Shown: positions 8,591-16,507, counted from the stretch's first letter. The stretch: DNA of 64,000 nt from Flavobacterium sp. J27 (GCF_004303025.1 NZ_PJQW01000007.1:63297-127296), one strand, 5' to 3'. Notes: generated by a model from the letters alone, not told the origin. Translations and numbers: made by a program.

Positions 8591-8663
8591 TTGTTTGGTT
8601 ATTGGTAGATAGTTGATGGTACTCATCTAACAACCAACAGCCAGCAACCAACAACTAAAAAAA
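8591..8663. repeat. CAACCAACA-type repetitive intergenic spacer
   Basis: The spacer between the aminotransferase gene and galE contains TTGGTTATTGG on the left and a run of CAACCAACA / CAACCAACAAC units on the right. These can pair imperfectly. The pattern resembles short AT/AC-rich intergenic repeats. No terminator T tract is obvious. Confidence 0.4.
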
Positions 8664-9677
8664 ATGAAGATATTAGTTACTGGAGGATTAGGTTTTATAG
8701 GTTCTCATACCGTTGTAGAATTGCAAAATGAAGGTTTTGAGGTAATTGTAGTTGATAATTTATCAAACTCTTCAGAAAAAGTCTTAGATGGAATTTTTGC
8801 CATTACGGGGAAAAAAATCATCTTTGAAAAAATCGATTTACGAGAAAAAGCGTCCGTTCAGGACTTGTTTAAAAAATATCAGGATATTACAGGAGTAATT
8901 CACTTTGCAGCTTCTAAGGCTGTTGGAGAAAGTGTAGAAAACCCGTTGTTATATTATGAGAACAATATTAATGCATTAGTGTATGTAATGCAAGAAATGC
9001 AACAATTACCTAAAGCACATTTTATTTTTAGTTCTTCTTGTACGGTTTATGGGCAAGCCGAAAAAATGCCAATTAAGGAAGATTCACCTGTAGTGCCTGC
9101 TTTTTCTCCTTACGGAAATACAAAGCAAATAGGAGAAGAAATTATTCAAGATGTAGCTAAAGTAACAGCAATCGATGCTATTTTATTGCGTTATTTTAAT
9201 CCAGTTGGAGCACATCCTTCTATTGCTATTGGAGAATTACCATTAGGAGTTCCTCAAAATTTAATACCTTTCATTACCCAAACAGCTATTGGGTTAAGAG
9301 AGCAACTTTCAGTATACGGAAACGATTATCCTACACAAGATGGTACGGCTATTAGAGATTATATTCATGTGGTCGATTTAGCGAAAGCACACGTTATAGC
9401 CTTACAACGTTTACTAGCAGGAAAGAATACAGAAAAAGTGGAAGTGTTTAATTTAGGTACAGGAAAAGGAAGTTCTGTTTTAGAAGTGATTACCGCTTTT
9501 GAAAAAGTTTCAGGAAAAAAGTTGAATTACAAGATTGTTGGTAGACGAGAAGGTGATATAACAGAAGCTTATGCTAATACAGACAAAGCCAATACTGTTT
9601 TAGGATGGAAAGCAACACATTCTCTTGAAGATGCTTTAGCAAGTGCTTGGAAATGGGAGCAAAAAATTAGAAGTTAA
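8664..9677 (+). CDS. galE: UDP-glucose 4-epimerase
   Basis: This 337-residue extended short-chain dehydrogenase interconverts UDP-glucose and UDP-galactose (or the N-acetyl forms) in the cytoplasm. It shows the NAD-binding GGLGFIGSH at residues 7-15, the catalytic SSSCTVYG segment and the YGNTK Tyr/Lys pair near residue 150. Length is typical of GalE. It follows the aminotransferase gene and ends in a strong terminator, so the two may form a sugar-nucleotide operon. Confidence 0.93.
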   Translation: MKILVTGGLGFIGSHTVVELQNEGFEVIVVDNLSNSSEKVLDGIFAITGKKIIFEKIDLREKASVQDLFKKYQDITGVIHFAASKAVGESVENPLLYYENNINALVYVMQEMQQLPKAHFIFSSSCTVYGQAEKMPIKEDSPVVPAFSPYGNTKQIGEEIIQDVAKVTAIDAILLRYFNPVGAHPSIAIGELPLGVPQNLIPFITQTAIGLREQLSVYGNDYPTQDGTAIRDYIHVVDLAKAHVIALQRLLAGKNTEKVEVFNLGTGKGSSVLEVITAFEKVSGKKLNYKIVGRREGDITEAYANTDKANTVLGWKATHSLEDALASAWKWEQKIRS

Positions 9678-9706
9678 TTGTTTTCTAGTTAAAATATAAA
9701 ATAAGG

Positions 9707-9735
9707 ACCAGACTAACTTTAGTCTGGTTTTTTTT
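9707..9735 (+). terminator. Terminator of galE
   Basis: ACCAGACTA (9707-9715) pairs with TAGTCTGGT (9720-9728) around a 4-nt loop, followed by eight T. Nothing else is seen between here and the next gene at 9855. Confidence 0.9.
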
Positions 9736-9854
9736 GATTAAAATTAAAGTATGAGATAAGCATTAAAGTTTTTAATAATCTATTTTTAACAATTGGGTAA
9801 TCTGAAATTTGAAAAAAAGATGCTGTTTTGCATTTCAAACAAACAAATTTTACC

Positions 9855-11045
9855 ATGATTTTAAAAAACACTTTTCTAGCGTTGGCAACACTATTGGTTA
9901 TGGGGTGTAACCAAGACGACAGTTCTTCAGAAACAACACCAGTTTCAAAGTATCCTACATTAACAGGTAAAAATCCTTTAATTGTAGCCCATCGAGGGGC
10001 ATCGGGTTATTTGCCAGAACATACATTGGCAGGATATACTAAAGCTATCGAATTAGGTGCCGATTTTATTGAACCCGATTTAGTTATGACTCAAGATGGT
10101 GTCTTAGTCGTACGACATGAACCCATGTTGTCTGGAACGACTAATGTATCTGAGATTCCAGCTTTTGCTTCTAAGAAAACTACAAAAAATATTGATGGAG
10201 TGATGGTGGAAGATTGGTTTGCTTCCGATTTTACTTTGGCAGAAATTAAACAATTAAAAGCCAAGCAAGCGTTTTCCGAAAGATCACAGCAATATAATAA
10301 TCTCTATGAAGTGCCTACATTTGCAGAAGTGATTGCTTTGGTTAAAGAAAAATCAGCTCAAATGAGAAAAACGATTGGCATTTATCCCGAAACAAAGCAT
10401 CCTGCTTTTCATGAAGCTCTCAATTTACCTATTTCAGATAAATTATTAGAAGCTTTAACAGTTGCAGGTTGGAACAGTAAGTCAGCACCAGTATTTGTAC
10501 AATCTTTTGAAGTGACTAATTTGCAGTACATTCGTTCCAAATCAACAGTTAAAATTATTCAATTGTTAAGTTGCTATGATGTGGCTTTAAACGGAGATTT
10601 AATTTTTGAAGTGCCAAATGGGGAAACCATATCGTATGGAAAGCCTTATGATTGGCATCTACAAGGCGACACACGCGATTACAGTTATTTTACTACCGAA
10701 GCAGGGTTGAATTTTGTAAAAACATACGCAGATGGAATAGGACCTTGGAAACCGTTTATTATTTCTTATAAAGGAACTGATGCGAATAATGATATGATGG
10801 CAGATGATATGAATGCTGATGGAAAAATTAATGATGCAGATAAAACAGCTTTAGAACCAAGTAATTTAATTGAAAAAGCACATGCTAAAGGATTGCAGGT
10901 TCATGCTTATACATTTAGAAACGAAAGTAGAAGATTATTAAGTAATTATCATAATAATCCTATTTTAGAATATCAAGCATTCTATGCTTTAGGTTTAGAT
11001 GGGTTGTTTACCGATTTTACAGATACCGCTGTATTGGCTAGATAA
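9855..11045 (+). CDS. glpQ: Glycerophosphodiester phosphodiesterase lipoprotein with EF-hand-like insert
   Basis: This 396-residue exported enzyme hydrolyses glycerophosphodiesters to glycerol 3-phosphate and an alcohol. The ATG at 9855 opens a lipoprotein signal (LLVMGC, Cys18); the longer frame needs TTG. Family residues are HRGASG (His46, Arg47), EPD and the second catalytic His in RHEP. An insert near residue 315 contains a perfect dockerin/EF-hand calcium loop (D-M-N-A-D-G-K-I-N-D-A-D), preceded by a poorer DANND copy. The family is Ca-dependent, but a calcium role for this loop is inference. It is monocistronic with a terminator 5 nt after the stop. Confidence 0.9.
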   Translation: MILKNTFLALATLLVMGCNQDDSSSETTPVSKYPTLTGKNPLIVAHRGASGYLPEHTLAGYTKAIELGADFIEPDLVMTQDGVLVVRHEPMLSGTTNVSEIPAFASKKTTKNIDGVMVEDWFASDFTLAEIKQLKAKQAFSERSQQYNNLYEVPTFAEVIALVKEKSAQMRKTIGIYPETKHPAFHEALNLPISDKLLEALTVAGWNSKSAPVFVQSFEVTNLQYIRSKSTVKIIQLLSCYDVALNGDLIFEVPNGETISYGKPYDWHLQGDTRDYSYFTTEAGLNFVKTYADGIGPWKPFIISYKGTDANNDMMADDMNADGKINDADKTALEPSNLIEKAHAKGLQVHAYTFRNESRRLLSNYHNNPILEYQAFYALGLDGLFTDFTDTAVLAR

Positions 11046-11050
11046 GAATA

Positions 11051-11078
11051 AAAAAAGCTCCAAATTTGGAGCTTTTTT
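11051..11078. terminator. Bidirectional terminator between glpQ and a lipoprotein gene
   Basis: A 28-nt perfect palindrome with AGCTCC/GGAGCT in the stem is flanked by A6 on the left and T7 on the right. It lies between convergent genes ending at 11045 (+) and 11097 (-) and can serve both. Confidence 0.9.
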
Positions 11079-11096
11079 TAAATAAAGAGAATAGAA

Positions 11097-11333
11097 TTAC
11101 TTTTCAACTTCTTCTTCGTGTATTTCTTCTTTTGCTTTTTCAACACCATTTTCGATGTCGTTTCCTATTTCTGTCATAGTGGTGTCGATAGTTTCTACTG
11201 CATCTTGAGTAGTTTCTTTAATATCTTCACCAATAGCTTCAGTCGTTTCTTCTACTTTGTCTTGTGTCGATTCTTTGCATGAAACAATCAGTAATGTTGC
11301 CAAACATGCACATGTTAAAAAGAACTTTTTCAT
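11097..11333 (-). CDS. Small acidic amphipathic lipoprotein
   Basis: This 78-residue product has a lipobox LIVSC (Cys19). The mature part is a long Glu/Thr/Lys-rich segment with a regular pattern of hydrophobic residues (EAIGEDIKETTQDAVETID), consistent with an amphipathic or coiled-coil helix. It resembles other small Flavobacterium lipoproteins; function unknown. It is monocistronic, with a -7 box at 11359-11366 and a shared terminator downstream. Confidence 0.75.
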   Translation of the reverse strand: MKKFFLTCACLATLLIVSCKESTQDKVEETTEAIGEDIKETTQDAVETIDTTMTEIGNDIENGVEKAKEEIHEEEVEK

Positions 11334-11358
11334 TATGTTTGTTTTAAAATTATTCTCT

Positions 11359-11366
11359 CAAATGTA
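11359..11366 (-). promoter_or_regulatory. -7 box of the 78-residue lipoprotein gene
   Basis: TACATTTG on the minus strand lies 25 nt before the start codon at 11333 and matches TAnnTTTG. Confidence 0.45.
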
Positions 11367-11374
11367 AGTAAAAT

Positions 11375-12049
11375 TTAAATTTTTAACAACAAATTAGGGT
11401 CAGGACAATTGTTTTTATAAAAAGAAAGGTCTTTACTACTACAAACACCGGGGTAATCACCTGTTTTTTCTTGTAAATCAGTAATAATCTGAAAATGAAG
11501 ATGTGGAGCATAATCACCATTTATAGGTGGTGCTCCAAGTGTCGCTATACACTCTCCTTTTTTTATAGTTTGACCAATGGTTTTATTGTCAAGACTATCT
11601 AAACTAAGATGACCATATAAGGTATAAAAAGTGACGTCTTCCATTTGATGTTTCAAAATAATAGTGGGACCATAATCTCCTAATGCAGTATTATTCTGAA
11701 AACTATGTATGGTTCCATCTAAAGCTGCTAAAACAGATGTTCCTGCCTTGATCCATAAATCTAAACCGATATGAATATTGCGTTCTTCTGAAATAGTATC
11801 ATTAAAAACGGAACTTCTTTTGTATAAATTGCGAGTTTCTAAATAACCGCCAAAGGCTACTTTAGCTTTGTTTTTTGATAAATGAGTTTCTATATATTGT
11901 TCAAAAGCTTCAGCATCTTTTAGAACTTCAGGAATTAAATGTGTGTTTGAAGCTGAAAGATTAATAGGAGCATACAGAGTGTAATCAATGGAAGCATCGA
12001 TAACTTTAATGTTTTTTTGATTTTGGAGAATAGTTTCTAAGTGATTCAT
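11375..12049 (-). CDS. Leaderless (cytoplasmic) M23-type peptidase domain protein
   Basis: This 224-residue protein carries an M23/LytM metallopeptidase core: HIGLD (His93, Asp97) and HLHF (His183, His185) as zinc and catalytic residues, plus YGHLS. Unlike most M23 cell-wall hydrolases it has no signal peptide or anchor. Its sequence, including the GDYPGVC...CPDPN tail, resembles the M23 domain found inside large bacterial proteins that fuse a kinase-like domain, M23 and a class III aminotransferase (from memory, not checked). It follows the DUF3037 gene by 11 nt and a HipA-like kinase gene, so it may act with them. Substrate unknown. Confidence 0.8.
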   Translation of the reverse strand: MNHLETILQNQKNIKVIDASIDYTLYAPINLSASNTHLIPEVLKDAEAFEQYIETHLSKNKAKVAFGGYLETRNLYKRSSVFNDTISEERNIHIGLDLWIKAGTSVLAALDGTIHSFQNNTALGDYGPTIILKHQMEDVTFYTLYGHLSLDSLDNKTIGQTIKKGECIATLGAPPINGDYAPHLHFQIITDLQEKTGDYPGVCSSKDLSFYKNNCPDPNLLLKI

Positions 12050-12060
12050 TTATAGGGCTT

Positions 12061-12444
12061 TTATTCTACTAATTCTTGGTATAGTTTATCAAATGTTTGC
12101 TCTAAGTTAGCACTGAAACCAGCATGAGGTCTAGAGGTTTGAATACTTGAGCTTTTAACGGCACTAATCCATCTGAAACGTTCTTCTTTTTCAAATTGAG
12201 CAACAGGTCCGCCTTCTTTTTTGCCTTCACAAATGGTTACTAAAGCTTCTAAATTAATATGTAATTGTTCTAAATCAAATTTGGGACAAAAAGCGATGAT
12301 TTTTTCCTTTGGTATTTGATATTGAATACGAAGGTATTTTTGACGTTTACAAAAAAGCATCAAACCCACGTTGATAAATTCTTCGCGCTCTACTCTTGGT
12401 ACAACACGAATTATAGTATAATCATATAAGTGTTTTTCGTGCAT
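12061..12444 (-). CDS. DUF3037 protein paired with HipA-like kinase
   Basis: This 127-residue soluble protein matches DUF3037 by its YDYTIIRVVPRVEREEFINVGLMLFC start and the RPHAGFS segment near the C-terminus. The family has no known function. Its gene overlaps the end of the HipA-like kinase gene by 23 nt, which implies translational coupling and probably a physical or functional pair. It is followed closely by the M23 gene. Confidence 0.85.
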   Translation of the reverse strand: MHEKHLYDYTIIRVVPRVEREEFINVGLMLFCKRQKYLRIQYQIPKEKIIAFCPKFDLEQLHINLEALVTICEGKKEGGPVAQFEKEERFRWISAVKSSSIQTSRPHAGFSANLEQTFDKLYQELVE

Positions 12445-13210
12445 CTTGCGCTTGTTTTAAAAATAATTCAGCATATTGTAAACGAATCGTCAAAAACTGA
12501 AAATAAACTTCTTTTATTTCTTCAGGTGTAATCAATTGATCTTCCCATTGTAGCCATTCTTCAGGAATTTGGGTTACTATTTCTTTTAAAATATCGAAAT
12601 TTAAAGTAGTAGTGCAAAAATCATGAGCCACTTCTAATTGTGAAGCTTTAGGTAACAAAACATGATCTTTAATTAGTGCAAAAGGGGTTTTAGCTGTAGT
12701 TTCCCAATTCGTCCAAGAATGATGAAAATAAAATGACGCACCATGATCAATGAGCCAAAGTTCTTTTTTCCAAAGCAGTAGATTTGTGTTTTTAAACGTA
12801 CGATCTACATTGGTAATAAAAGCATCCAACCAAACAATTTTTGAAGCCAGTAAAGCCTCACAATCATTTGCTGCTGCATCATAGGTTAAAGCACCGGATA
12901 AAAAATGCAATCCTAAATTTAAGCCTTGACTAAATTTTAATAAGTCCTGAATTTCTTCGTCTGCTTCAGTTCTTCCGAAAGCTTCATCCAAATTTGCAAA
13001 AACTAATTCGGGGACAGGTAAACCGAGTACTTTTGCAATTTGACCACCTAAAAATTCAGCAATTAATGCTTTCACACCATGACCAGCACCTCTAAATTTT
13101 AAAACATATTTAAAATCATCATCAGCATCTGCTAAAGCAGGTAAAGACCCTCCTTCTCGAAGAGGAGTAATGTATCGGGTTACATTTACGGTTCGTAAAT
13201 TTAAATTCAT
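12422..13210 (-). CDS. HipA-like kinase family protein
   Basis: This 262-residue protein resembles the HipA-like kinases that lack the HipA N-terminal domain. Kinase elements visible are YVLKFRGAGHG (Lys38 as likely ATP-binding lysine), NVDRTFKNTN with Asp136 and Asn141 as the catalytic loop, and IDHG (Asp155) as the metal-binding motif. The active site therefore looks intact. There is no adjacent HipB-type antitoxin; the partner is DUF3037, overlapping by 23 nt. The substrate is unknown, and a toxin role should not be assumed. A -7 box lies at 13234-13241. Confidence 0.82.
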   Translation of the reverse strand: MNLNLRTVNVTRYITPLREGGSLPALADADDDFKYVLKFRGAGHGVKALIAEFLGGQIAKVLGLPVPELVFANLDEAFGRTEADEEIQDLLKFSQGLNLGLHFLSGALTYDAAANDCEALLASKIVWLDAFITNVDRTFKNTNLLLWKKELWLIDHGASFYFHHSWTNWETTAKTPFALIKDHVLLPKASQLEVAHDFCTTTLNFDILKEIVTQIPEEWLQWEDQLITPEEIKEVYFQFLTIRLQYAELFLKQAQDARKTLI

Positions 13211-13233
13211 AGTAATTTATCAAACGATTGTAA

Positions 13234-13241
13234 CAAATATA
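13234..13241 (-). promoter_or_regulatory. -7 box of the HipA-like/DUF3037/M23 operon
   Basis: TATATTTG on the minus strand lies 23 nt upstream of the start codon at 13210 and would give a leader of about 20 nt. Confidence 0.5.
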
Positions 13242-13246
13242 ATTAA

Positions 13247-13274
13247 AAAACTCCTACTTGTTTATAGGAGTTTT
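13247..13274 (-). terminator. Terminator downstream of the fabD-lipoprotein operon
   Basis: AAAACTCCTA (13247-13256) pairs with TAGGAGTTTT (13265-13274) around an 8-nt loop. It has a T tract on the minus strand and lies 20 nt after the lipoprotein stop. Confidence 0.85.
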
Positions 13275-13294
13275 ATATATAAAGTTGGTTAAAA

Positions 13295-14104
13295 CTATTC
13301 TTGTAATGGGACTAAAATAGCTTGCTTTGGTTTGGTAAAGAGACTATCGTTTTTGTTTGAAAAAACAATATTAGTTAATGTGGCATCGCCTATTTGAGAT
13401 TCAAAGCCATTTTCTGTAGTCCAAAGATGATAGGTCCAGTCTTTTGCAAAAGGAATGCCTTCTACCTCAGTAAAATGGGTGTATTTTACAGCGTGTGGCT
13501 CTTTTTCAGCAGCTTCTTTTCCTTTGCCAAAACTTACAATATAAGCAGCTCCCACGAGATAATTTTGTTGATTTTTATAAATTACATACCAATCATCTGG
13601 TGCATCTCCAGTATTGGCTTCAAAAGTTAATTTGCCTGTTGGTATGACACTGTCTTCAAAAGGTTTGTTTTGAAAATCAGACCAAATAGTTCCAGCATCA
13701 TTTAATTTAAATGGCAAAGTTACAAAATAAGGCCAAGTAAAAATATCAAAACGGTCTTTAGAAAGATTCGCTTCAGATTGATTGGTAAAAACAGAAGTAC
13801 CATCATAAATAACAAGTTCTCCATTTTCTCTTTCCATTCGTATTTTGCTACCATCTACAGTTTGAGTAAAATGAGCAGAAAGATATTTTGAATCACCAAA
13901 ATGCACTACTAAATCATAACTAAACATTTCTTTAGATTGAAAAGCGACTTTGTTATGAGTAGCTTCAATTCCTTTGGTAAACTCTGGAATCTCTTTTGTC
14001 TCATTTTGAAGTGCAGTTTCTTCTGTTTTATTTCCTTCTTTTTTAGGTGTTTCTTGACAAGAAAATAAAAGCAAAATACTCATCCATAAGATTGTTTTTT
14101 TCAT
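13295..14104 (-). CDS. Uncharacterised lipoprotein (possibly DUF6503)
   Basis: This 269-residue protein has a signal peptide with lipobox LLFSC (Cys16), then a Lys/Glu/Thr-rich linker (about residues 18-40). The remaining part is beta-rich (KIRMERENGELVIYDGTSVF, WYVIYKNQQNYLVGAAYIV) and recalls LolA-like or DUF6503 lipoproteins of Flavobacteriia. That family name is from memory. It lies 16 nt after fabD and is probably cotranscribed, although no link to fatty acid synthesis is evident. Confidence 0.65.
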   Translation of the reverse strand: MKKTILWMSILLLFSCQETPKKEGNKTEETALQNETKEIPEFTKGIEATHNKVAFQSKEMFSYDLVVHFGDSKYLSAHFTQTVDGSKIRMERENGELVIYDGTSVFTNQSEANLSKDRFDIFTWPYFVTLPFKLNDAGTIWSDFQNKPFEDSVIPTGKLTFEANTGDAPDDWYVIYKNQQNYLVGAAYIVSFGKGKEAAEKEPHAVKYTHFTEVEGIPFAKDWTYHLWTTENGFESQIGDATLTNIVFSNKNDSLFTKPKQAILVPLQE

Positions 14105-14120
14105 GACTAGTTGTTTTTGA

Positions 14121-14993
14121 TTAAGCAGAGTGTGTAGCTACTTCTTTATTGATTTTATTCACTAAACCAACTAATACTTTTCCTGGACCTACTTCTGTAA
14201 AACTTGTGGCTCCATCTGCTATCATTTGATTTACTGATTGTGTCCATTTTACAGGAGCTGTCAATTGGATAATTAAATTTTTCTTTATTTCTTCAGGATC
14301 AGAAACCGCATTTGCTGTTACATTTTGGTAAACTGGACAAATTGGTTTTGAAAAAGTAGTAGCTTCAATTGCGGCTGCTAATTCTTCTCTTGCAGGTTCC
14401 ATCATAGGTGAATGGAAAGCACCTCCAACAGGTAAAATTAAAGCTCTTTTTGCACCCGCTTCTTTCATTTTTTCACAGGCCATTTCAACAGCTTTGTATT
14501 CTCCAGAAATGACTAACTGTCCAGGACAATTGTAATTGGCTGCTACTACAACACCATCAATACTGGCACAAATATCTTCTACTATTTTGTCTTCTAAATT
14601 TAAAACCGCTGCCATTGTTGAAGGTGTTATTTCGCAAGCTTTTTGCATGGCTTGTGCTCTTTGCGAAACTAGTTTTAAACCATCTTCAAATGACAAAGCG
14701 CCATTAGCAACTAATGCTGAAAATTCACCTAAAGAATGTCCAGCTACCATTTCAGGTTTGAAATTTTCTAATGTTTTTGCTAAAATTACAGAGTGTAGAA
14801 AAACGGCTGGTTGTGTTACTTTGGTTTCTTTCAATTGCTCAGCAGTTCCTTCAAACATGATGTCGGTAATTCTAAAACCCAATATTTCATTCGCTTTTTC
14901 AAATAGTTCTTTGGCTGTTGCCGAATTTTCATACAAGTCTTTTCCCATTCCTGTAAATTGGGCACCTTGACCTGGAAATACGTATGCTTTCAT
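14121..14993 (-). CDS. fabD: Malonyl CoA-acyl carrier protein transacylase
   Basis: This 290-residue cytoplasmic enzyme moves malonyl from CoA to acyl carrier protein to start fatty acid elongation. It shows the GQGAQ oxyanion motif at residues 8-12, the GHSLGEFSAL nucleophile elbow with Ser87, QRAQAM with the carboxylate-binding Arg, and GGAFHSPMM with the catalytic His. Length and motifs are standard. It heads a two-gene operon with a downstream lipoprotein, and a -7 box lies at 15047-15054. Confidence 0.95.
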   Translation of the reverse strand: MKAYVFPGQGAQFTGMGKDLYENSATAKELFEKANEILGFRITDIMFEGTAEQLKETKVTQPAVFLHSVILAKTLENFKPEMVAGHSLGEFSALVANGALSFEDGLKLVSQRAQAMQKACEITPSTMAAVLNLEDKIVEDICASIDGVVVAANYNCPGQLVISGEYKAVEMACEKMKEAGAKRALILPVGGAFHSPMMEPAREELAAAIEATTFSKPICPVYQNVTANAVSDPEEIKKNLIIQLTAPVKWTQSVNQMIADGATSFTEVGPGKVLVGLVNKINKEVATHSA

Positions 14994-15046
14994 TTATTTC
15001 GTTTAATTTTTAATGCGTTATGTTTTTAATTTATTCATAATCTGTA

Positions 15047-15054
15047 CAAAAATA
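15047..15054 (-). promoter_or_regulatory. -7 box of fabD
   Basis: TATTTTTG on the minus strand lies 53 nt upstream of the fabD start codon and matches TAnnTTTG. No clear -33 element is seen. Confidence 0.4.
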
Positions 15055-15070
15055 AACTTTTTTAAGCATA

Positions 15071-15103
15071 AAAAAACCTTACAAGTCCTAAAACCTGTAA
15101 GGT
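15071..15103 (-). terminator. Terminator of yceI
   Basis: ACCTTACA (15077-15084) pairs with TGTAAGGT (15096-15103). On the minus strand a T run follows (complement of A at 15071-15076). It lies 22 nt after the yceI stop. Confidence 0.85.
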
Positions 15104-15125
15104 GTTGTATTTGTAAAACGTAAAA

Positions 15126-15656
15126 TTACGCTTTAACTAATTGTAATTCAATGATCAGTTTAACTTCTTCTCCTACTAAAACGCCACCGGTTTCTAGTGC
15201 CGCATTCCAGTTTAATCCCCAATCTTTTCGGTTAATTTTACTTTCTATGTTTAAACCTACTTTTGTATTTCCCCAAGGATCTTGCATTAATCCGCTAAAC
15301 TCAACAGGTAATTTTACTTCTTTTGAAGTACCTTTAATTGTTAATGTACCAGTTAATTCATAATTGTGTTCTGATATTTTAGAAAAAGAGCTACTTGAAA
15401 AAGTTAAGTTTGGAAAGTTGTCAGCATCAAAAAAATCACCGCTTTTTAAATGGTTATCTCTATCTGTATTACTTGTGTTTATAGAATTTATTGCGGCTGA
15501 GAAAGAAATTTTTGCCGTTGAAAAATCATTTTCTTCTGTTTCAATTGTTCCTTCATAAGAGTCAAATTTTCCTGAAACATTTGTAAACATCATGTGTTTT
15601 ACTTTAAAACCTATTTCTGAGTGTGTGGAATCTATGGTCCATTTTGTAGTTGCCAT
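15126..15656 (-). CDS. YceI-family lipid-binding protein
   Basis: This 176-residue protein has the YceI lipocalin-like fold signatures: WTIDSTHSEIGFKVKHMMF at the start, then FDSYEGTIE, the NRDNHLKSGDFFDADNFP segment, and KINRKDWGLNWN near the end. Members bind isoprenoid or fatty acyl chains. No signal peptide is visible, so this copy is probably cytoplasmic. It has its own promoter with a palindromic operator at 15722-15737, shared with the pirin operon upstream, and its own terminator. This suggests one stress regulon for both. Confidence 0.9.
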   Translation of the reverse strand: MATTKWTIDSTHSEIGFKVKHMMFTNVSGKFDSYEGTIETEENDFSTAKISFSAAINSINTSNTDRDNHLKSGDFFDADNFPNLTFSSSSFSKISEHNYELTGTLTIKGTSKEVKLPVEFSGLMQDPWGNTKVGLNIESKINRKDWGLNWNAALETGGVLVGEEVKLIIELQLVKA

Positions 15657-15691
15657 ATTATTTATTTTTAAATTATTTATTAATTACACTA

Positions 15692-15737
15692 CAAATTTAC
15701 AATCAGTTAGTTAGCTAATCACTTAACCTAGATTAAG
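15692..15737 (-). promoter_or_regulatory. yceI promoter with palindromic activator-type site
   Basis: On the minus strand CTTAATCTAGGTTAAG (15737-15722) is followed by exactly 22 nt and the -7 box TAAATTTG (15699-15692). No TTTG is present at -33. If transcription begins 4 nt after the box, the palindrome is centred near -41.5, the classic position of class II activator sites. The same arrangement with the same spacing occurs before the pirin operon. Confidence 0.7.
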
Positions 15738-15745
15738 AAATAAGA

Positions 15746-16279
15746 TTAGAAGTTTATTTTTTTAACTTTTTCTTTTAATTCAGCATCTAAACTAGTATTG
15801 GTAATCACACCTTTTTTAGTATCGAAATTATCATTAAAACTAGGCAATGAAAAAGTAGCTTCAGTAACGCCATCATGTCTTGGAAATCTTCCTTCAGCAA
15901 TTTCTAAAACAGAACTACCGCCACGAGCTCCTGGAGAAGTTGCTAAAAGGAATATACTTTTTCCTTGAAATAGTTTTACGTTGATGCGAGACATCCAATC
16001 GAAAAGACTTTTGAAAGCGGCTGTATAATTTCCATTATGTTCTGCCATAGAAATAACAAGTAAATCAGCTTCTGCAATTTTTGCTAAAAAATCATGAGCG
16101 GCTTTAGGAAAACCTTGTTCTTTTTCAATGTCTATGGAGTACGTTGGTACTGGAAAATCATTTAAATCTAAAACTTCTGTTGTAGCATTGGTAAAAAGAC
16201 TGGCAGCATAAGTAGCTAATTGTTTATTAATTGATTTTTTACTGTTTGATGCACCGAAAGCAATAATTTTTTTTGCCAT
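15746..16279 (-). CDS. NAD(P)H-dependent FMN reductase-family flavoprotein
   Basis: This 177-residue flavodoxin-fold protein begins IIAFGASNSKKSINKQLA, the FMN phosphate-binding loop. It continues with AEHNGNYTAAFKSLFDWMSR, matching the FMN reductase/azoreductase-like family that reduces FMN or quinones with NAD(P)H. It is probably cytoplasmic. It is the last gene of the operon from pirin, 3 nt after the Fe-S protein gene, which fits a role in quinone or electrophile detoxification (inferred). Confidence 0.88.
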   Translation of the reverse strand: MAKKIIAFGASNSKKSINKQLATYAASLFTNATTEVLDLNDFPVPTYSIDIEKEQGFPKAAHDFLAKIAEADLLVISMAEHNGNYTAAFKSLFDWMSRINVKLFQGKSIFLLATSPGARGGSSVLEIAEGRFPRHDGVTEATFSLPSFNDNFDTKKGVITNTSLDAELKEKVKKINF

Positions 16280-16282
16280 TAT

Positions 16283-16507
16283 TTATTTGTTTTTATAATA
16301 GGTTAATGCTCCTGATGGACATTTCTCAACAGTTGCAATAATTTTTTCAGTAGTTGAATTTTCTGGAGTAATCCAAGGTTTTTCTTTAGGTTTAAAAACA
16401 TCGGGATTGTTTCGTACGCAATTTCCAGAATGAATGCACTTTCCAGATTGCCACACTATGGTTACTTCTCCATTTGTGTATTCTTTTGTAATGTCTTTCG
16501 GATTCAT
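16283..16507 (-). CDS. Small divergent Fe-S cluster protein (Fer4_19 type)
   Basis: This 74-residue protein resembles the divergent 4Fe-4S mono-cluster domain. The visible cysteines are in GKCIHSGNCVRN and VEKCPSGAL, only three, so either the cluster has a non-Cys fourth ligand or it is a 3Fe-4S type. It probably passes electrons in the cytoplasm to the neighbouring FMN reductase-like protein (3 nt downstream) or is a redox sensor. The partner is inferred from the operon. Confidence 0.85.
   Translation of the reverse strand: MNPKDITKEYTNGEVTIVWQSGKCIHSGNCVRNNPDVFKPKEKPWITPENSTTEKIIATVEKCPSGALTYYKNK

Noticed and set aside
12422..13210. Classic HipBA toxin-antitoxin system
   Set aside because: No HipB-type DNA-binding protein is adjacent and the kinase lacks the HipA N-terminal domain; a toxin role is not supported.
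14536..14970. 144-codon plus-strand frame inside fabD
   Set aside because: Antisense to a well-conserved gene, with no promoter and no recognisable domain.
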